Of a stretch of 64,000 bases of DNA, positions 1-10,648 are shown one piece after another. The translations under genes were made by a program, and so were the position numbers. The stretch is from NCBI GenBank assembly GCA_001544655.2, contig FCOD02000008.1, forward strand, positions 1 to 64,000, in the 5' to 3' direction. Within the stretch, counting starts at the first letter, position 1, and each line of letters opens with the position of its first letter. The DNA comes from Caballeronia turbans (GTDB lineage Bacteria; Pseudomonadota; Gammaproteobacteria; Burkholderiales; Burkholderiaceae). The notes under the pieces were generated by a model. The model had not been told where the DNA came from, did not search any database, and saw nothing but the letters and a program-made list of their open reading frames with translations.

Positions 1-128
1 GCCTCGCATCAAGTGACATACAGACACTCTAGTACGCAATCGCCATCATTCAATGAATTTTCAACTCGGGACACTAGACAGCCTGCCAGATTTTGCTTGC
101 ACACATGTGAAAGCACTCGAAATGTGAC

Positions 129-159
129 AAAGCCCCGCATCGCAGGGATGCGGGGCTTT
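129..159. terminator. Hairpin terminator 3' of dihydropyrimidinase gene
   Basis: A 13 bp perfect stem (AAAGCCCCGCATC paired with GATGCGGGGCTTT) with a short loop lies 16 bp beyond the stop of the dihydropyrimidinase gene. The A and T runs at the stem ends let it work in either direction, although the U tract is short. The first 128 bases of the window show no gene I can support. Confidence 0.7.
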
Positions 160-174
160 GCGTTCAGGCGCGCC

Positions 175-2312
<2,138 letters not shown>

Positions 2313-2346
2313 AATAACAAAACGGGATCCGCCGAAAAACAAAAAA

Positions 2347-3834
2347 TCAAGCACTCAAAACCCCAGCCCTCGGACTACCCCGCAACTTCATCCAAGACCC
2401 ATAAACGATCGCGGCAAGCACGAGGCCAACGAACCACGCATACGTGTAGAGCGTATTGAAGAACACAGGCACACCTGGAAACGATGCAGGAAACGCCGTA
2501 TGCAGAAACCCCGGCAGATTCGGCAACACACCGACGAGCAACGCCACCACCGCCGCCACGTTCCATCCACCGCTATACGAATACTCGCCGTCCTCGTCGA
2601 AAAGCTCGCGCTGATCGAGCCGCGTGCCGCGAATGAAGAAGTAATCGACCATCAGAATCCCCGCAACCGGCCCGAGCAGCGCCGAATACCCGACGAGCCA
2701 CGTGAAGATATAGCCCTGCGTAGTCGCAAGAATCTTCCACGGCATCATGACAATGGCGATCGTCGCCGTGATCATGCCGCCCGCGCGATACGAAATGCCC
2801 TTCGGCCACAGGCTCGAAAAGTCATACGCGGGTCCAACGAGATTCGCCGCGAGATTGCAGCACATCGTGTCGAGCGTAAGGATGACGAGGGCGATGCCCA
2901 CGCCTATGCCCGTCATGCGGCTCGTGAGATCGATAGGGTCCCAGATCGCCTTGCCGTAGATCACGACCGTCGCCGACGTGACCACGACGGAGATGACCGA
3001 GAGCAACGCCATCGGTACGGGCAAGCCGATCGTCTGCCCGATCATCTGATCGCGTTGCGTGCGCGCGAAGCGCGTGAAGTCGGGAATGTTGAGCGCGAGC
3101 GTCGCCCAGAAGCCGACCATCGCGGTGAGACCCGGCCAGAACGTCGCCCAGAAGAGCCCTTCCTTCTTGCCGCCCGCGACGAACTGCGACGGCGACGAAA
3201 GCATCGAACCGAGTCCGCCCGCCTTGCTCGTCGCCCACCAGACGAGCGCGACGCACATCACGACCTTGATCGGCGCAGACCAGCTTTCGAGCCAGCGGAT
3301 CGAATCCGTGCCATGCCAGATGAAGTAGAGCTGCAACGCCCAGAACACGAGAAAGCACGCGAGCTGTCCGACCGAGATGTCGATGAGCGGCAGCGCCGCG
3401 CCATGCAAGGCATTGCCCGTGAGGATATTCGCGAGCGTATAGATCGCGCTGCCGCCCAGCCACGTCTGAATGCCGTACCAGCCGCACGCGACGATCGCGC
3501 GCAGCATCGCGGGCAGCTTCGCGCCCTGCGTGCCGAACGACGAGCGCACGAGCACCGCATACGGAATGCCGTGCTTCGCGCCCGCATGACCGATCAGCAA
3601 CATCGGCACGAGCACGATCAGGTTGCCGAGCAGGACCGTCAACACGGCCTGCCACGGCGACATGCCCTGATCGGTGAGACCCGCGGCCAGCATGTACGAA
3701 GCGATGTTCATCACCATCCCGACCCACAACGCCGCGAAGTGATACCACTTCCAGGTACGCTGCGCCGGGCCGGTCGGCGCGAGATCGTCGTTATACAGGC
3801 TGCTCGTCTCGACGTTATGCGCTGTCTGATTCAT
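2347..3834 (-). CDS. NCS1 family nucleobase:cation symporter (pyrimidine/hydantoin uptake)
   Basis: Inner-membrane permease of about 495 residues with roughly twelve hydrophobic segments, typical of the NCS1 family (cytosine/uracil/allantoin/hydantoin permeases). The N-terminal region contains LYNDDLAPT followed by RTWKWYHFAALWVGM, a hallmark pattern of the family's first helix. Its position between preA and dihydropyrimidinase indicates that it imports uracil, thymine, dihydropyrimidines or hydantoins; the exact substrate cannot be read from sequence. I chose the ATG at 3834 because GGAG sits 8 nt upstream. A GTG nine bases earlier is in frame but would overlap that GGAG. Confidence 0.9.
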   Translation of the reverse strand: MNQTAHNVETSSLYNDDLAPTGPAQRTWKWYHFAALWVGMVMNIASYMLAAGLTDQGMSPWQAVLTVLLGNLIVLVPMLLIGHAGAKHGIPYAVLVRSSFGTQGAKLPAMLRAIVACGWYGIQTWLGGSAIYTLANILTGNALHGAALPLIDISVGQLACFLVFWALQLYFIWHGTDSIRWLESWSAPIKVVMCVALVWWATSKAGGLGSMLSSPSQFVAGGKKEGLFWATFWPGLTAMVGFWATLALNIPDFTRFARTQRDQMIGQTIGLPVPMALLSVISVVVTSATVVIYGKAIWDPIDLTSRMTGIGVGIALVILTLDTMCCNLAANLVGPAYDFSSLWPKGISYRAGGMITATIAIVMMPWKILATTQGYIFTWLVGYSALLGPVAGILMVDYFFIRGTRLDQRELFDEDGEYSYSGGWNVAAVVALLVGVLPNLPGFLHTAFPASFPGVPVFFNTLYTYAWFVGLVLAAIVYGSWMKLRGSPRAGVLSA

Positions 3835-3901
3835 CGGATGCACTCCGTTTGACTGTGCGGTTGATCATGAGGGTTCAACGACGACGAGCGCTGCATGATG
3901 T

Positions 3902-5188
3902 TTATGCCGCTTTAGCGGGTTCCTCCGCATCCACGCGAGCGGGATTGTTCGGGTGCGTGGTCCAGTTCGCGTATTCGCCCGCATCGACGCGTTCCATCGT
4001 GATGCACTGCTCGACCGGGCACACATGCATGCAGAGATTGCAGCCGACGCATTCCGAATCGACCACTTCGAAATGCCGCTTGCCGTCCTTCTCCTTCAGG
4101 ATCGCCTGATGCGATGTATCCTCGCACGCGATATGACACAGCCCGCACTGAATGCACTTGTCCTGATCGATACGCGCCTTGATGTCGTACTTGAGATTGA
4201 GATACTTCCAGTCCGTGACGTTCGGCACGGCGCGGCCGCGGATGTCATCGAGCGTCGCGTAGCCTTTCTCGTCCATCCAGTTCGAAAGGCCATCGGCGAG
4301 ATCGGAGACGATACGAAAGCCGTAGTGCATGGCCGCCGTGCACACCTGCACACTGCCTGCGCCCAGCACCATGAATTCCGCCGCATCGCGCCAAGATGAA
4401 ATGCCGCCGATGCCCGAGATCGGCAGATTCGGCGTCTCTGGATCGCGCGCGATCTCCGCGACCATATTGAGTGCGATCGGCTTCACGGCGGGACCGCAAT
4501 AACCGCCGTGCGTCCCTTTGCCATCGACGGCCGGCATCGGCGCCATCTGGTCGAGATCGACCGCGACGATCGAGTTGATCGTGTTGATGAGCGACACGCC
4601 GTCCGCGCCGCCCTTGAACGCGGCGCGCGAACCCATGCGAATATCGCTGATGTTCGGCGTGAGCTTCACGAGGCACGGCAGCTTCGTGCCTTCCTTCACC
4701 CAGCGCGTGACCATTTCGACATACTCGGGCACCTGTCCCACCGCCGCGCCCATGCCGCGCTCGCTCATGCCATGCGGGCAGCCGAAGTTCAGTTCGACCG
4801 CATCCGCGCCGGTGTCCTCGACTTGCGTCAAGATCCACTTCCAGTCCTTCTCATTGCACGGGACCATCAGCGAGACGATCAGCGCGCGGTCCGGCCAGTC
4901 GCGCTTCACTTGTTCGATCTCGCGCAGGTTCACGTCGAGCGGGCGATCGGTGATCAGTTCGATGTTGTTCAGTCCCGCGATGCGCTGCCCGTTCCATTGC
5001 ACCGCGCCATAACGCGAGCTCACGTTGACGACGTGCGGATCGAGCCCGAGCGTCTTCCACACCACACCGCCCCAGCCCGCCTCGAAGGCGCGGTTGACGT
5101 TGAAGGCCTTGTCCGTCGGCGGCGCGGACGCGAGCCAGAAAGGATTCGGCGATGTAATGCCGGCGATGTTGCAAGTCAGATCGGCCAT
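3902..5188 (-). CDS. preA: NAD-dependent dihydropyrimidine dehydrogenase subunit PreA
   Basis: Catalytic subunit, 428 residues, of the PreTA enzyme that reduces uracil and thymine with NADH, the first step of reductive pyrimidine catabolism. The N-terminal two-thirds is a dihydroorotate-dehydrogenase-like FMN barrel; NFGCPHGMSERGMG contains the conserved active-site cysteine. The C-terminus carries two [4Fe-4S] ferredoxin motifs, CIQCGLCHIACED and CVGCNLCMHVCPVEQC, that pass electrons from PreT. It lies 23 bp after preT in the same direction, and GGAG is visible about 10 nt before the ATG. Length and motifs match E. coli PreA. Confidence 0.96.
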   Translation of the reverse strand: MADLTCNIAGITSPNPFWLASAPPTDKAFNVNRAFEAGWGGVVWKTLGLDPHVVNVSSRYGAVQWNGQRIAGLNNIELITDRPLDVNLREIEQVKRDWPDRALIVSLMVPCNEKDWKWILTQVEDTGADAVELNFGCPHGMSERGMGAAVGQVPEYVEMVTRWVKEGTKLPCLVKLTPNISDIRMGSRAAFKGGADGVSLINTINSIVAVDLDQMAPMPAVDGKGTHGGYCGPAVKPIALNMVAEIARDPETPNLPISGIGGISSWRDAAEFMVLGAGSVQVCTAAMHYGFRIVSDLADGLSNWMDEKGYATLDDIRGRAVPNVTDWKYLNLKYDIKARIDQDKCIQCGLCHIACEDTSHQAILKEKDGKRHFEVVDSECVGCNLCMHVCPVEQCITMERVDAGEYANWTTHPNNPARVDAEEPAKAA

Positions 5189-5211
5189 GTTGAGGCGGCT
5201 CCTTATGTTCG

Positions 5212-6546
5212 TCAGGCGGCTTTGATCGAAGTCAGCTCGAACGACGCGTCGATGGACGCAGCCGCGAGCTTGCCGTCCTGCACGGCCTGCACGGTGAGAT
5301 CGAGTCCTTCATGCGTCGCGCAATCGCCGCCGGCCCACACTTTCGCGAGCGTCGTCTGTCGATTCTCGTCGGTGACGATGCGCCCGCCGTCGAGCGTCAG
5401 CAACGCCCGGTCGATGCCGATGGGCACGAGCGTCTGACCGATCGCCTTCAGCACCATGTCCGCATCGATGACGAAGCGCTCCGCGTCGCGCTCGAACTCG
5501 ACGCCGGTCACGTGCCCGTCAACGCCGATCAGACGCGTCGGCTTCGCGTGCGTGACGATGCTCACGCCATTGGTCTGCGCGAACTCGCGCTCGGCCCACG
5601 TCGCGCTCATGTTCTCGACGCCGCGCCGGTACACCATCGTCACGTTCGTTGCGCCGAGCTTCGCGGCCTGCACGCACGCATCGACGGCCGTGTTGCCGCC
5701 GCCGATCACGACGACGCGCCGACCGACCGGCACATTCGCGAGATCGTCGGCCTCGCGCACCTGCTCGATGAAATCGACCGCGTTCATCACGCCGTCGAGC
5801 GCTTCGCCTTCGAGCGCCAGTTCGCGCACGCCCGCAAGACCGAAGCCGATGAACACCGCGTCGTATTGCTTGCGCAGCTCCTCCAGCGTGAAGTCACGGC
5901 CGAGCGCGTGACCCGCCTTGATCTCGATGCCGCCGATCGAATGCAGCCATTCGATTTCGCGCTGCGCGTAATCCTCGACCGTCTTGTAGGCGGCGATGCC
6001 GTATTCGTTCAGGCCGCCGGGTTTCTCGCGCGCATCGAAAATCACCGCGCGATGTCCCGCCAGCGCGAGCCGATATGCACACGCGAGCCCCGCCGGCCCC
6101 GCGCCGACGATCGCCACGCGCCTGCCCGTCTCCGGCGCGCGTTTGAAAAGCGGCTCGCCTTTTGCCATTGCCCAGTCCGTCGCATGACGCTGCAATGCGC
6201 CGATTTTCACGGGCGCATCGCCCGGATGGTTGCGTACGCAACTACCCTCGCAGAGAATCTCGGTCGGGCACACGCGCGCGCACATGCCGCCGAGCGGATT
6301 GGCGGACAGGATATCGACCGCCGCGCCTTTCAGATTGCCGTTGCCGATCTTGCGGATGAAGCTCGGTATGTCGATGCTCGTCGGGCAGGCCTGCACGCAC
6401 GGCGCGTCGTAGCAGTAGTGGCAGCGGCTCGCGGCGGCAGCCGCGGCGGTGGCGTCGAGCAACGGCGCGACATCCGAGAACTCGCATGCGAGCTGTTCGT
6501 GCGTGAGGCGATGGCTCGCGATATCGCCGGTCGTTTTTGTGGTCAT
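5212..6546 (-). CDS. preT: NAD-dependent dihydropyrimidine dehydrogenase subunit PreT
   Basis: Flavin and iron-sulfur electron-input subunit that oxidises NADH and feeds PreA. The N-terminal cysteine-rich region (SRCHYCYDAPCVQACP, then GGMCARVCPTEILCEGSC) is the GltD/DPYD-type Fe-S domain. It is followed by two dinucleotide folds: AIVGAGPAGLACAYRLA for FAD and VVVIGGGNTAVDACVQAAKLGA for NAD(P)H. I start at the ATG at 6546, giving 444 residues; GGAA lies 6 nt upstream and E. coli PreT begins just before the cysteine region. An in-frame ATG at 6582 would add twelve non-conserved residues. The gene sits between the amidohydrolase and preA in the operon. Confidence 0.93.
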   Translation of the reverse strand: MTTKTTGDIASHRLTHEQLACEFSDVAPLLDATAAAAAASRCHYCYDAPCVQACPTSIDIPSFIRKIGNGNLKGAAVDILSANPLGGMCARVCPTEILCEGSCVRNHPGDAPVKIGALQRHATDWAMAKGEPLFKRAPETGRRVAIVGAGPAGLACAYRLALAGHRAVIFDAREKPGGLNEYGIAAYKTVEDYAQREIEWLHSIGGIEIKAGHALGRDFTLEELRKQYDAVFIGFGLAGVRELALEGEALDGVMNAVDFIEQVREADDLANVPVGRRVVVIGGGNTAVDACVQAAKLGATNVTMVYRRGVENMSATWAEREFAQTNGVSIVTHAKPTRLIGVDGHVTGVEFERDAERFVIDADMVLKAIGQTLVPIGIDRALLTLDGGRIVTDENRQTTLAKVWAGGDCATHEGLDLTVQAVQDGKLAAASIDASFELTSIKAA

Positions 6547-6633
6547 GTGCGTTCCATGTGAGGACGTACGAGTGCCCGTCATCCGCGCGCATTGGCCCGG
6601 ACGACACTGAACGTGAGACGAAGCGCGCTGTTT

Positions 6634-7914
6634 CTACGAAGCCGGTTCCGACGCGCGCTCGAGCATCGCGTGCAGAAGCACGTTCGCGCCCGCCTCGATC
6701 CACTCCTGAGACGCGTCTTCGATTTCGTTATGGCTGATGCCGTCGACGCACGGCACGAACACCATCGATGTGGGCGCGACTTGCGCGAGATAGCACGCAT
6801 CATGGCCCGCGCCCGACACCATGTCGCGATGCGAATAGCCGAAGCGCTGCGCCGCCGCGCGCACGGACGCGACGCAGGCGGCGTCGAATCTGACGGGCGC
6901 GTAATAGAAGATCTGCTCCAGTTCGGTCTGCAAGCCGATCTCTGCGGCGATACGCGCGACACCCTCGCGCAACGCGGCGTCCATGCGCGCGAGCACGGCA
7001 TCGTCGGGATGACGGAAATCGACGGTGAAGAACACGCGGCCCGGAATCACGTTGCGCGAGTTCGGATGCACCTGCATCATGCCGACCGTCGCGCAGGCGA
7101 GCGGCGCGTTGTCGAGGCCGATGCGGTTCACGAGGTCCACGACGCGCGCTGCGCCGAGCAGCGCGTCCTTGCGGCGCGGCATGGGCGTCGGGCCCGCGTG
7201 CGCTTCCTGGCCCGTGAGCGTGATCTCGTACCAGCGCTGGCCTTGCGCGTCGGTGACGACGCCGATCGTCTTGTTCTCGGCTTCGAGAATCGGACCTTGC
7301 TCGATGTGCAACTCGAACGCCGCGTGCAGCTTGCGGCCGCCGCACGGCAGATCGCCGGCGTACCCGATGCGCTTCAACTCTTCGCCGATCGTCTTGCCGT
7401 CGACGTCCTTGCGCGAGAGGCCGTAGTCGAGCGGGAACACGCCCGCGAAGACGCCCGATGCGACCATCGCGGGCGCGAAGCGCGAACCTTCCTCGTTGGT
7501 CCAGATGACGACTTCGATCGGATGCTCGGTCTCGATGCCGCGATCGTTGAGCGAGCGGATCACTTCGAGTCCGCCGAGCACACCGTAGATGCCGTCGAAG
7601 CGCCCGCCCGTGGGTTGCGAATCCGCATGGGAGCCTGTCATGACCGGCAGCGCCTCGAGGTTGCGCCCGGCGCGACGCATGAACACATTGCCCATCTGAT
7701 CGATGCTCACCGTGCAACCCGCTTCCTTCGCCCAACTGACGATGAGATCGCGCCCTTCCTTGTCGAGATCGGTGAGCGCGAGCCGGCACACGCCGCCCTT
7801 GGGTGTCGCGCCGATCCTGGCCATCGTCATCAGGCTGTCCCAGAGACGTCGACCATTCACCTTGATGGACGTATCGAGACCGGCCTCTCTGATTGCATCC
7901 GTTACGACGTTCAT
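6634..7914 (-). CDS. Zn-dependent amidohydrolase, probable N-carbamoyl-beta-alanine amidohydrolase
   Basis: M20/allantoate-amidohydrolase family enzyme of 426 residues, predicted to hydrolyse N-carbamoyl-beta-alanine to beta-alanine, CO2 and ammonia, step three of the pathway. Metal-ligand motifs are visible: GSHADSQPTGGRFDG, WTNEEGSRFAPAM with the paired glutamates, ELHIEQGPILE, and a GAGHDAC histidine near the C-terminus. AGGAG precedes the ATG by 8 nt. It is the first gene of the operon, downstream of the RutR-type operator. Family members also act on allantoate or N-carbamoyl-L-amino acids; the neighbours (PreTA, dihydropyrimidinase) make ureidopropionase the best call. Confidence 0.9.
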   Translation of the reverse strand: MNVVTDAIREAGLDTSIKVNGRRLWDSLMTMARIGATPKGGVCRLALTDLDKEGRDLIVSWAKEAGCTVSIDQMGNVFMRRAGRNLEALPVMTGSHADSQPTGGRFDGIYGVLGGLEVIRSLNDRGIETEHPIEVVIWTNEEGSRFAPAMVASGVFAGVFPLDYGLSRKDVDGKTIGEELKRIGYAGDLPCGGRKLHAAFELHIEQGPILEAENKTIGVVTDAQGQRWYEITLTGQEAHAGPTPMPRRKDALLGAARVVDLVNRIGLDNAPLACATVGMMQVHPNSRNVIPGRVFFTVDFRHPDDAVLARMDAALREGVARIAAEIGLQTELEQIFYYAPVRFDAACVASVRAAAQRFGYSHRDMVSGAGHDACYLAQVAPTSMVFVPCVDGISHNEIEDASQEWIEAGANVLLHAMLERASEPAS

Positions 7915-8073
7915 TCGCCTCGCTCCTTACGATCGACTTCGTATGTGAGTGACTTCGTTTCGTGCATGCCGGGCGTTTGCGGTGCGATGCCGCACGCGCC
8001 CGGTGCACGTTTCTGTTATGCGATGAATGATGCGAACGACACGCTTCTTCAATACTTCGAGCGCTTCTCAAAT

Positions 8074-8091
8074 CCTGTCCGAATGGACAGG
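8074..8091. promoter_or_regulatory. Perfect palindromic operator, likely for the adjacent RutR-type regulator
   Basis: CCTGTCC-GAAT-GGACAGG is a perfect 7-4-7 inverted repeat in the divergent region between the pyrimidine operon and the TetR-family gene. It starts immediately downstream of the -10 element of the leftward promoter, so a bound dimer would cover the start of transcription. It differs from the E. coli RutR box (TTGACCA-nn-TGGTCAA), so assignment to this regulator is by position. Confidence 0.65.
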
Positions 8092-8119
8092 TTGTAGCCG
8101 ATTAAAATAAGCAAATCAA
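8091..8119 (-). promoter_or_regulatory. Probable sigma-70 promoter of the pyrimidine catabolism operon
   Basis: Read on the minus strand, TTGATT (8119-8114) and TACAAC (8096-8091) are separated by exactly 17 nt and each matches four of six consensus bases. The -10 shares its last base with the 18 bp palindrome that follows. Predicted transcription starts near 8085 and leaves a leader of about 170 nt before the amidohydrolase ATG. This is inferred from sequence only. Confidence 0.45.
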
Positions 8120-8259
8120 CGTCTTTCGTGTGCGGACAAACACGGAGCGAAATGAAGCGATAAGCGTGCCATTGCAATGCAGCATCGGCGGGCACTGGGC
8201 GCGGCGGCGTTTTCGACGCGATGCAGCGCCGCGTGCATGAACGGCGCGAATGAGGCACG

Positions 8260-8997
8260 ATGCGGCACACACGACAGAAAAATTCGACGATGAGACACGA
8301 CGACGCGGCTGACGACATTACCGAGCGCGAGCATGCCGCAACACCTTTGCGGCGACGCAAGGCGCAGATCCGCGAGAGCAACGAAGCGCAGCTTCTGGCG
8401 TGCGCCGAAGAAGTGTTCGCCGAGAAAGGACTGGAAGGCGCGAGCACGGCGATGATCGCCGAGCGTGCCGGACTGCCGAAGGCCAACCTGCATTACTACT
8501 TCCCGACGAAGCTCGCGCTCTATCGCCGCGTGCTCGAAGATTTGTTCGAAGACTGGCATCGCGCGGCGGACACCTTCGAATGCAGCGACGATCCGGTGGA
8601 AGCGATCGGCGGTTATGTGCGCGCGAAGATGGAATTGTCGAGACGTCGGCCGCTCGGCTCGAAGGTGTGGGCGAGCGAGATCATTCACGGCGCGCATCAC
8701 ATGCAGGACATTCTCAACGAGCGGGTGAAGCCGTGGCTCGATACGCGCGTCATCGTGATCGAGAGCTGGATCGCGCGCGGCCTGCTCGCGCCGGTCGAGC
8801 CGGACACGTTCATGTTCATGATCTGGGCGATCACGCAGCACTACGCCGACTTCGATGCGCAGATCCGCGCATTGAAGGGCAAGCGGGCACTGACGCGCAA
8901 GGCCTTCGATGAGCAGACGGAAGAAGTCGTGCGACTCGTGATCCGCGCATGCGGCGCGGTGTCGCCGCGCGTCGAAGCGAAAGAGGACGCGCAATAA
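8260..8997 (+). CDS. rutR: TetR family regulator, RutR-type (pyrimidine catabolism)
   Basis: DNA-binding repressor of 245 residues. The N-terminal TetR helix-turn-helix (AEEVFAEKGLEGASTAMIAERAGLPKANLHYYF spans roughly residues 47-80) is followed by a YcdC/RutR-type C-terminal domain with WASEIIHGA and MIWAITQHYADFD, which in E. coli RutR forms the uracil pocket. It is divergent from the pyrimidine operon, with an 18 bp palindrome between them, so uracil- or thymine-relieved repression of the operon and perhaps itself is the expected role. The start at 8260 has GAGG 4 nt upstream; an ATG at 8290 is possible. The first ~30 residues are polar and not part of the fold. Confidence 0.88.
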   Translation: MRHTRQKNSTMRHDDAADDITEREHAATPLRRRKAQIRESNEAQLLACAEEVFAEKGLEGASTAMIAERAGLPKANLHYYFPTKLALYRRVLEDLFEDWHRAADTFECSDDPVEAIGGYVRAKMELSRRRPLGSKVWASEIIHGAHHMQDILNERVKPWLDTRVIVIESWIARGLLAPVEPDTFMFMIWAITQHYADFDAQIRALKGKRALTRKAFDEQTEEVVRLVIRACGAVSPRVEAKEDAQ

Positions 8998-9029
8998 AAA
9001 ACGCCGGTCGCTCGATAGCGGCCGGCGTT
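8995..9029 (-). terminator. Rho-independent terminator, mainly minus strand
   Basis: On the minus strand an ACGCCGG..CGCT/AGCG..CCGGCGT hairpin is followed by TTTTTTATT, a classic terminator for the DUF4148 gene transcribed toward it. On the plus strand the same hairpin lies just after the rutR stop codon, so it probably serves both convergent genes, though it lacks a U tract in that direction. Confidence 0.8.
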
Positions 9030-9032
9030 CGA

Positions 9033-9190
9033 CTTGCTGCTTGCTGCTTGCTGCTGTGATGCTTCACTGCGTGACTGCGGTGCTGCCAACTGCGGTACTG
9101 CTACTGCATTTCTCGCAAGATATTGCTACTGCCAACGCTTGCTGCACCATCTACCGCTGCTACTGCTCACTGCCACCTGCTTTTCGTCGA
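9033..9190. repeat. Short CTGCT-rich imperfect tandem repeats
   Basis: Three adjacent copies of TTGCTGC (about 9034-9054) begin a stretch rich in CTGCTACTGC, CTGCGGTGCTGC and GCTGCTACTGCT that continues to the 3' end of the DUF4148 gene. It is non-coding, between two convergent genes, and lies within the 3' untranslated region of the minus-strand transcript. I see no hairpin order or other function in it. Confidence 0.6.
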
Positions 9191-9209
9191 GCTCGACTTC
9201 GAACTCCGA

Positions 9210-9536
9210 TCAATGACCGAAGTAGACCGAGTTGCGATCCGACATCGACACGTTAGCGCGCGCGACCGGCGCCGCTGCGCCCGATTGCGAAGTACCAGCC
9301 GTCGAAGGACCGTAGGCCGAGCTACCGTTTTCGGCGTTCACACGCGCTTGTGCCGCCTGAATGTTTTGCGGATAGTCCACGCGATCGGTCGACGGGTTGT
9401 AGCCGGCCTTTTCCAGTTGAACCAGTTCCGCACGCACTTGAGCGCGGGTCACCGGGCCGTTGCTTTGCGCAGACGCGAAAGTCGGAGCGGCCAGAGCGGT
9501 GGCGATGACGAGTGCGGGAACGAATGCCTTGATCAT
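9210..9536 (-). CDS. DUF4148 domain-containing small secreted protein
   Basis: 108-residue protein with a clear Sec signal peptide (MIKAFVPALVIATALAAPTFASA, cleavage after ASA). This is followed by TRAQVRAELVQLEKAGYNP, the signature of DUF4148, a family found mostly in Burkholderiales and usually present in many paralogues. The mature part is small and polar and ends in SDRNSVYFGH. Function is unknown; it is presumably periplasmic. GGAGG lies 7 nt before the ATG. It stands alone, with its own terminator at 8995-9029. Confidence 0.9.
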   Translation of the reverse strand: MIKAFVPALVIATALAAPTFASAQSNGPVTRAQVRAELVQLEKAGYNPSTDRVDYPQNIQAAQARVNAENGSSAYGPSTAGTSQSGAAAPVARANVSMSDRNSVYFGH

Positions 9537-9836
9537 GATGAACCTCCAGTAGTCTTGTTTTGAAATCGAAACTGAAATCGGAAGCTTTTTAAGCGGTTTC
9601 TGATTTCGTTTCGCTTGAAGACAGTGTAGGAGGTGGTCGTCTTAGGGGAAACCCCAATTTGCACGAAACATAATTGTCGAGTCAGCAACAATCCGTTTCG
9701 CGTCACGAATCGCGTCGAGAGCCCTTACGACCATCTAAATAATTGATTTATATCGATATTCAGACGCGCAGGACGGATCGCGGCAACGCATCGCCATTAC
9801 GATATCGCCAGCCAATCGCCATTCAGATGTCAGCTT
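9537..9836. other. Intergenic region between hutG and the DUF4148 gene
   Basis: 300 bp without a supportable gene. It contains the leader of the DUF4148 gene and a symmetrical TTaGGGG-AAA-CCCCaAA block near 9642-9657, about 110 bp upstream of that gene's start, which might be a protein-binding site. The part next to hutG (9720-9836) is unusually AT-rich for the window and would be the place for a hut terminator, but I see no strong hairpin. Confidence 0.4.
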
Positions 9837-10640
9837 CTACGCGGCCGTCGCGTAGGTCATCGCGGAAATCAGGAGTTCGCGCAGCAAAGGTTGGATCGCG
9901 GTCGCCTTGGCTTCGTCGTAAGCGAAAGGCGACGATTCCTCCATGTAGCTGATCTGCGTCAGCTCCAGTTGCACTGCGTGAACGCCCTTCTCAGGCTCGC
10001 CGTATCGCCGTGTGATATAGCCGCCCTTGAAGCGCCCGTTGGCCACCGTCGAGAAGCGGCCGTCGCGCTCGACGATCCCCGCAAGGTACTCGGCGAGCCC
10101 CGGCGCCGCCGACGCGCCGTCCGCCGTGCCGAAGTTGAAATCGGTCAGGCGCCCGTCGAAGAAACGCGGCACGACCGAGCGAATCGAATGCGCTTCCCAA
10201 AGGAGCACGCGGCCATGCGACGCCCGCAACGCGTCGAGTTCACTTGCGAGCGCATCGTGATACGGCTGCCAGTACATCGCGCGACGCGCATCGATCTGCT
10301 CGCGCGACGGCTCGTGGCCGGGCTTGTATAGCGGCGCCTTGTCGAAGGTATCGACCGGACACAGGCCCGTCGTGTCGCGGCCGGGATAGAGGTTCGCGTC
10401 ATCGGGCGGACGGTTCAGATCGACGACATATCGCGCGTATTGCGGCGTCAGTATCGATGCGCCCAGTTCGCGCGCGAACGCGTAAAGCCGCTCGAGATGC
10501 CAGTCGCAATCCTCGGTGAGTTTCGCGATGGGCGTCATCTCGTCGGCGAGCGCGCAGGGAATGCTCGTGCCCCGGTGCGGAATCGAAATCAGCAGCGGCG
10601 CGCCGCCGCGTTCCAGCGTGAAAATCGAAGACTCGTTCAT
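9837..10640 (-). CDS. hutG: N-formylglutamate deformylase (HutG)
   Basis: 267-residue cytosolic hydrolase that converts N-formyl-L-glutamate to glutamate and formate, the last step of the five-step histidine pathway. Recognisable family features are the N-terminal ISIPHRGTSIP, LTEDCDWHLERLYAFA, YVVDLNRPPDD and the LLWEAHSIRS block. Its ATG follows the hutF stop after 8 bp, with GAGGT 6 nt upstream. It is the last gene of the hutHCDFG operon. Presence of HutF plus HutG means the formimidoylglutamate branch goes through deimination and deformylation rather than through a one-step formiminoglutamase. Confidence 0.94.
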   Translation of the reverse strand: MNESSIFTLERGGAPLLISIPHRGTSIPCALADEMTPIAKLTEDCDWHLERLYAFARELGASILTPQYARYVVDLNRPPDDANLYPGRDTTGLCPVDTFDKAPLYKPGHEPSREQIDARRAMYWQPYHDALASELDALRASHGRVLLWEAHSIRSVVPRFFDGRLTDFNFGTADGASAAPGLAEYLAGIVERDGRFSTVANGRFKGGYITRRYGEPEKGVHAVQLELTQISYMEESSPFAYDEAKATAIQPLLRELLISAMTYATAA

Positions 10641-10648
10641 GGATGACC

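Noticed and set aside
9033-9190. CTGCT-rich repeats as a structured RNA or microsatellite-controlled gene
   Set aside because: No hairpin order, no reading frame and no promoter-like context; most likely simple low-complexity sequence in a 3' untranslated region.
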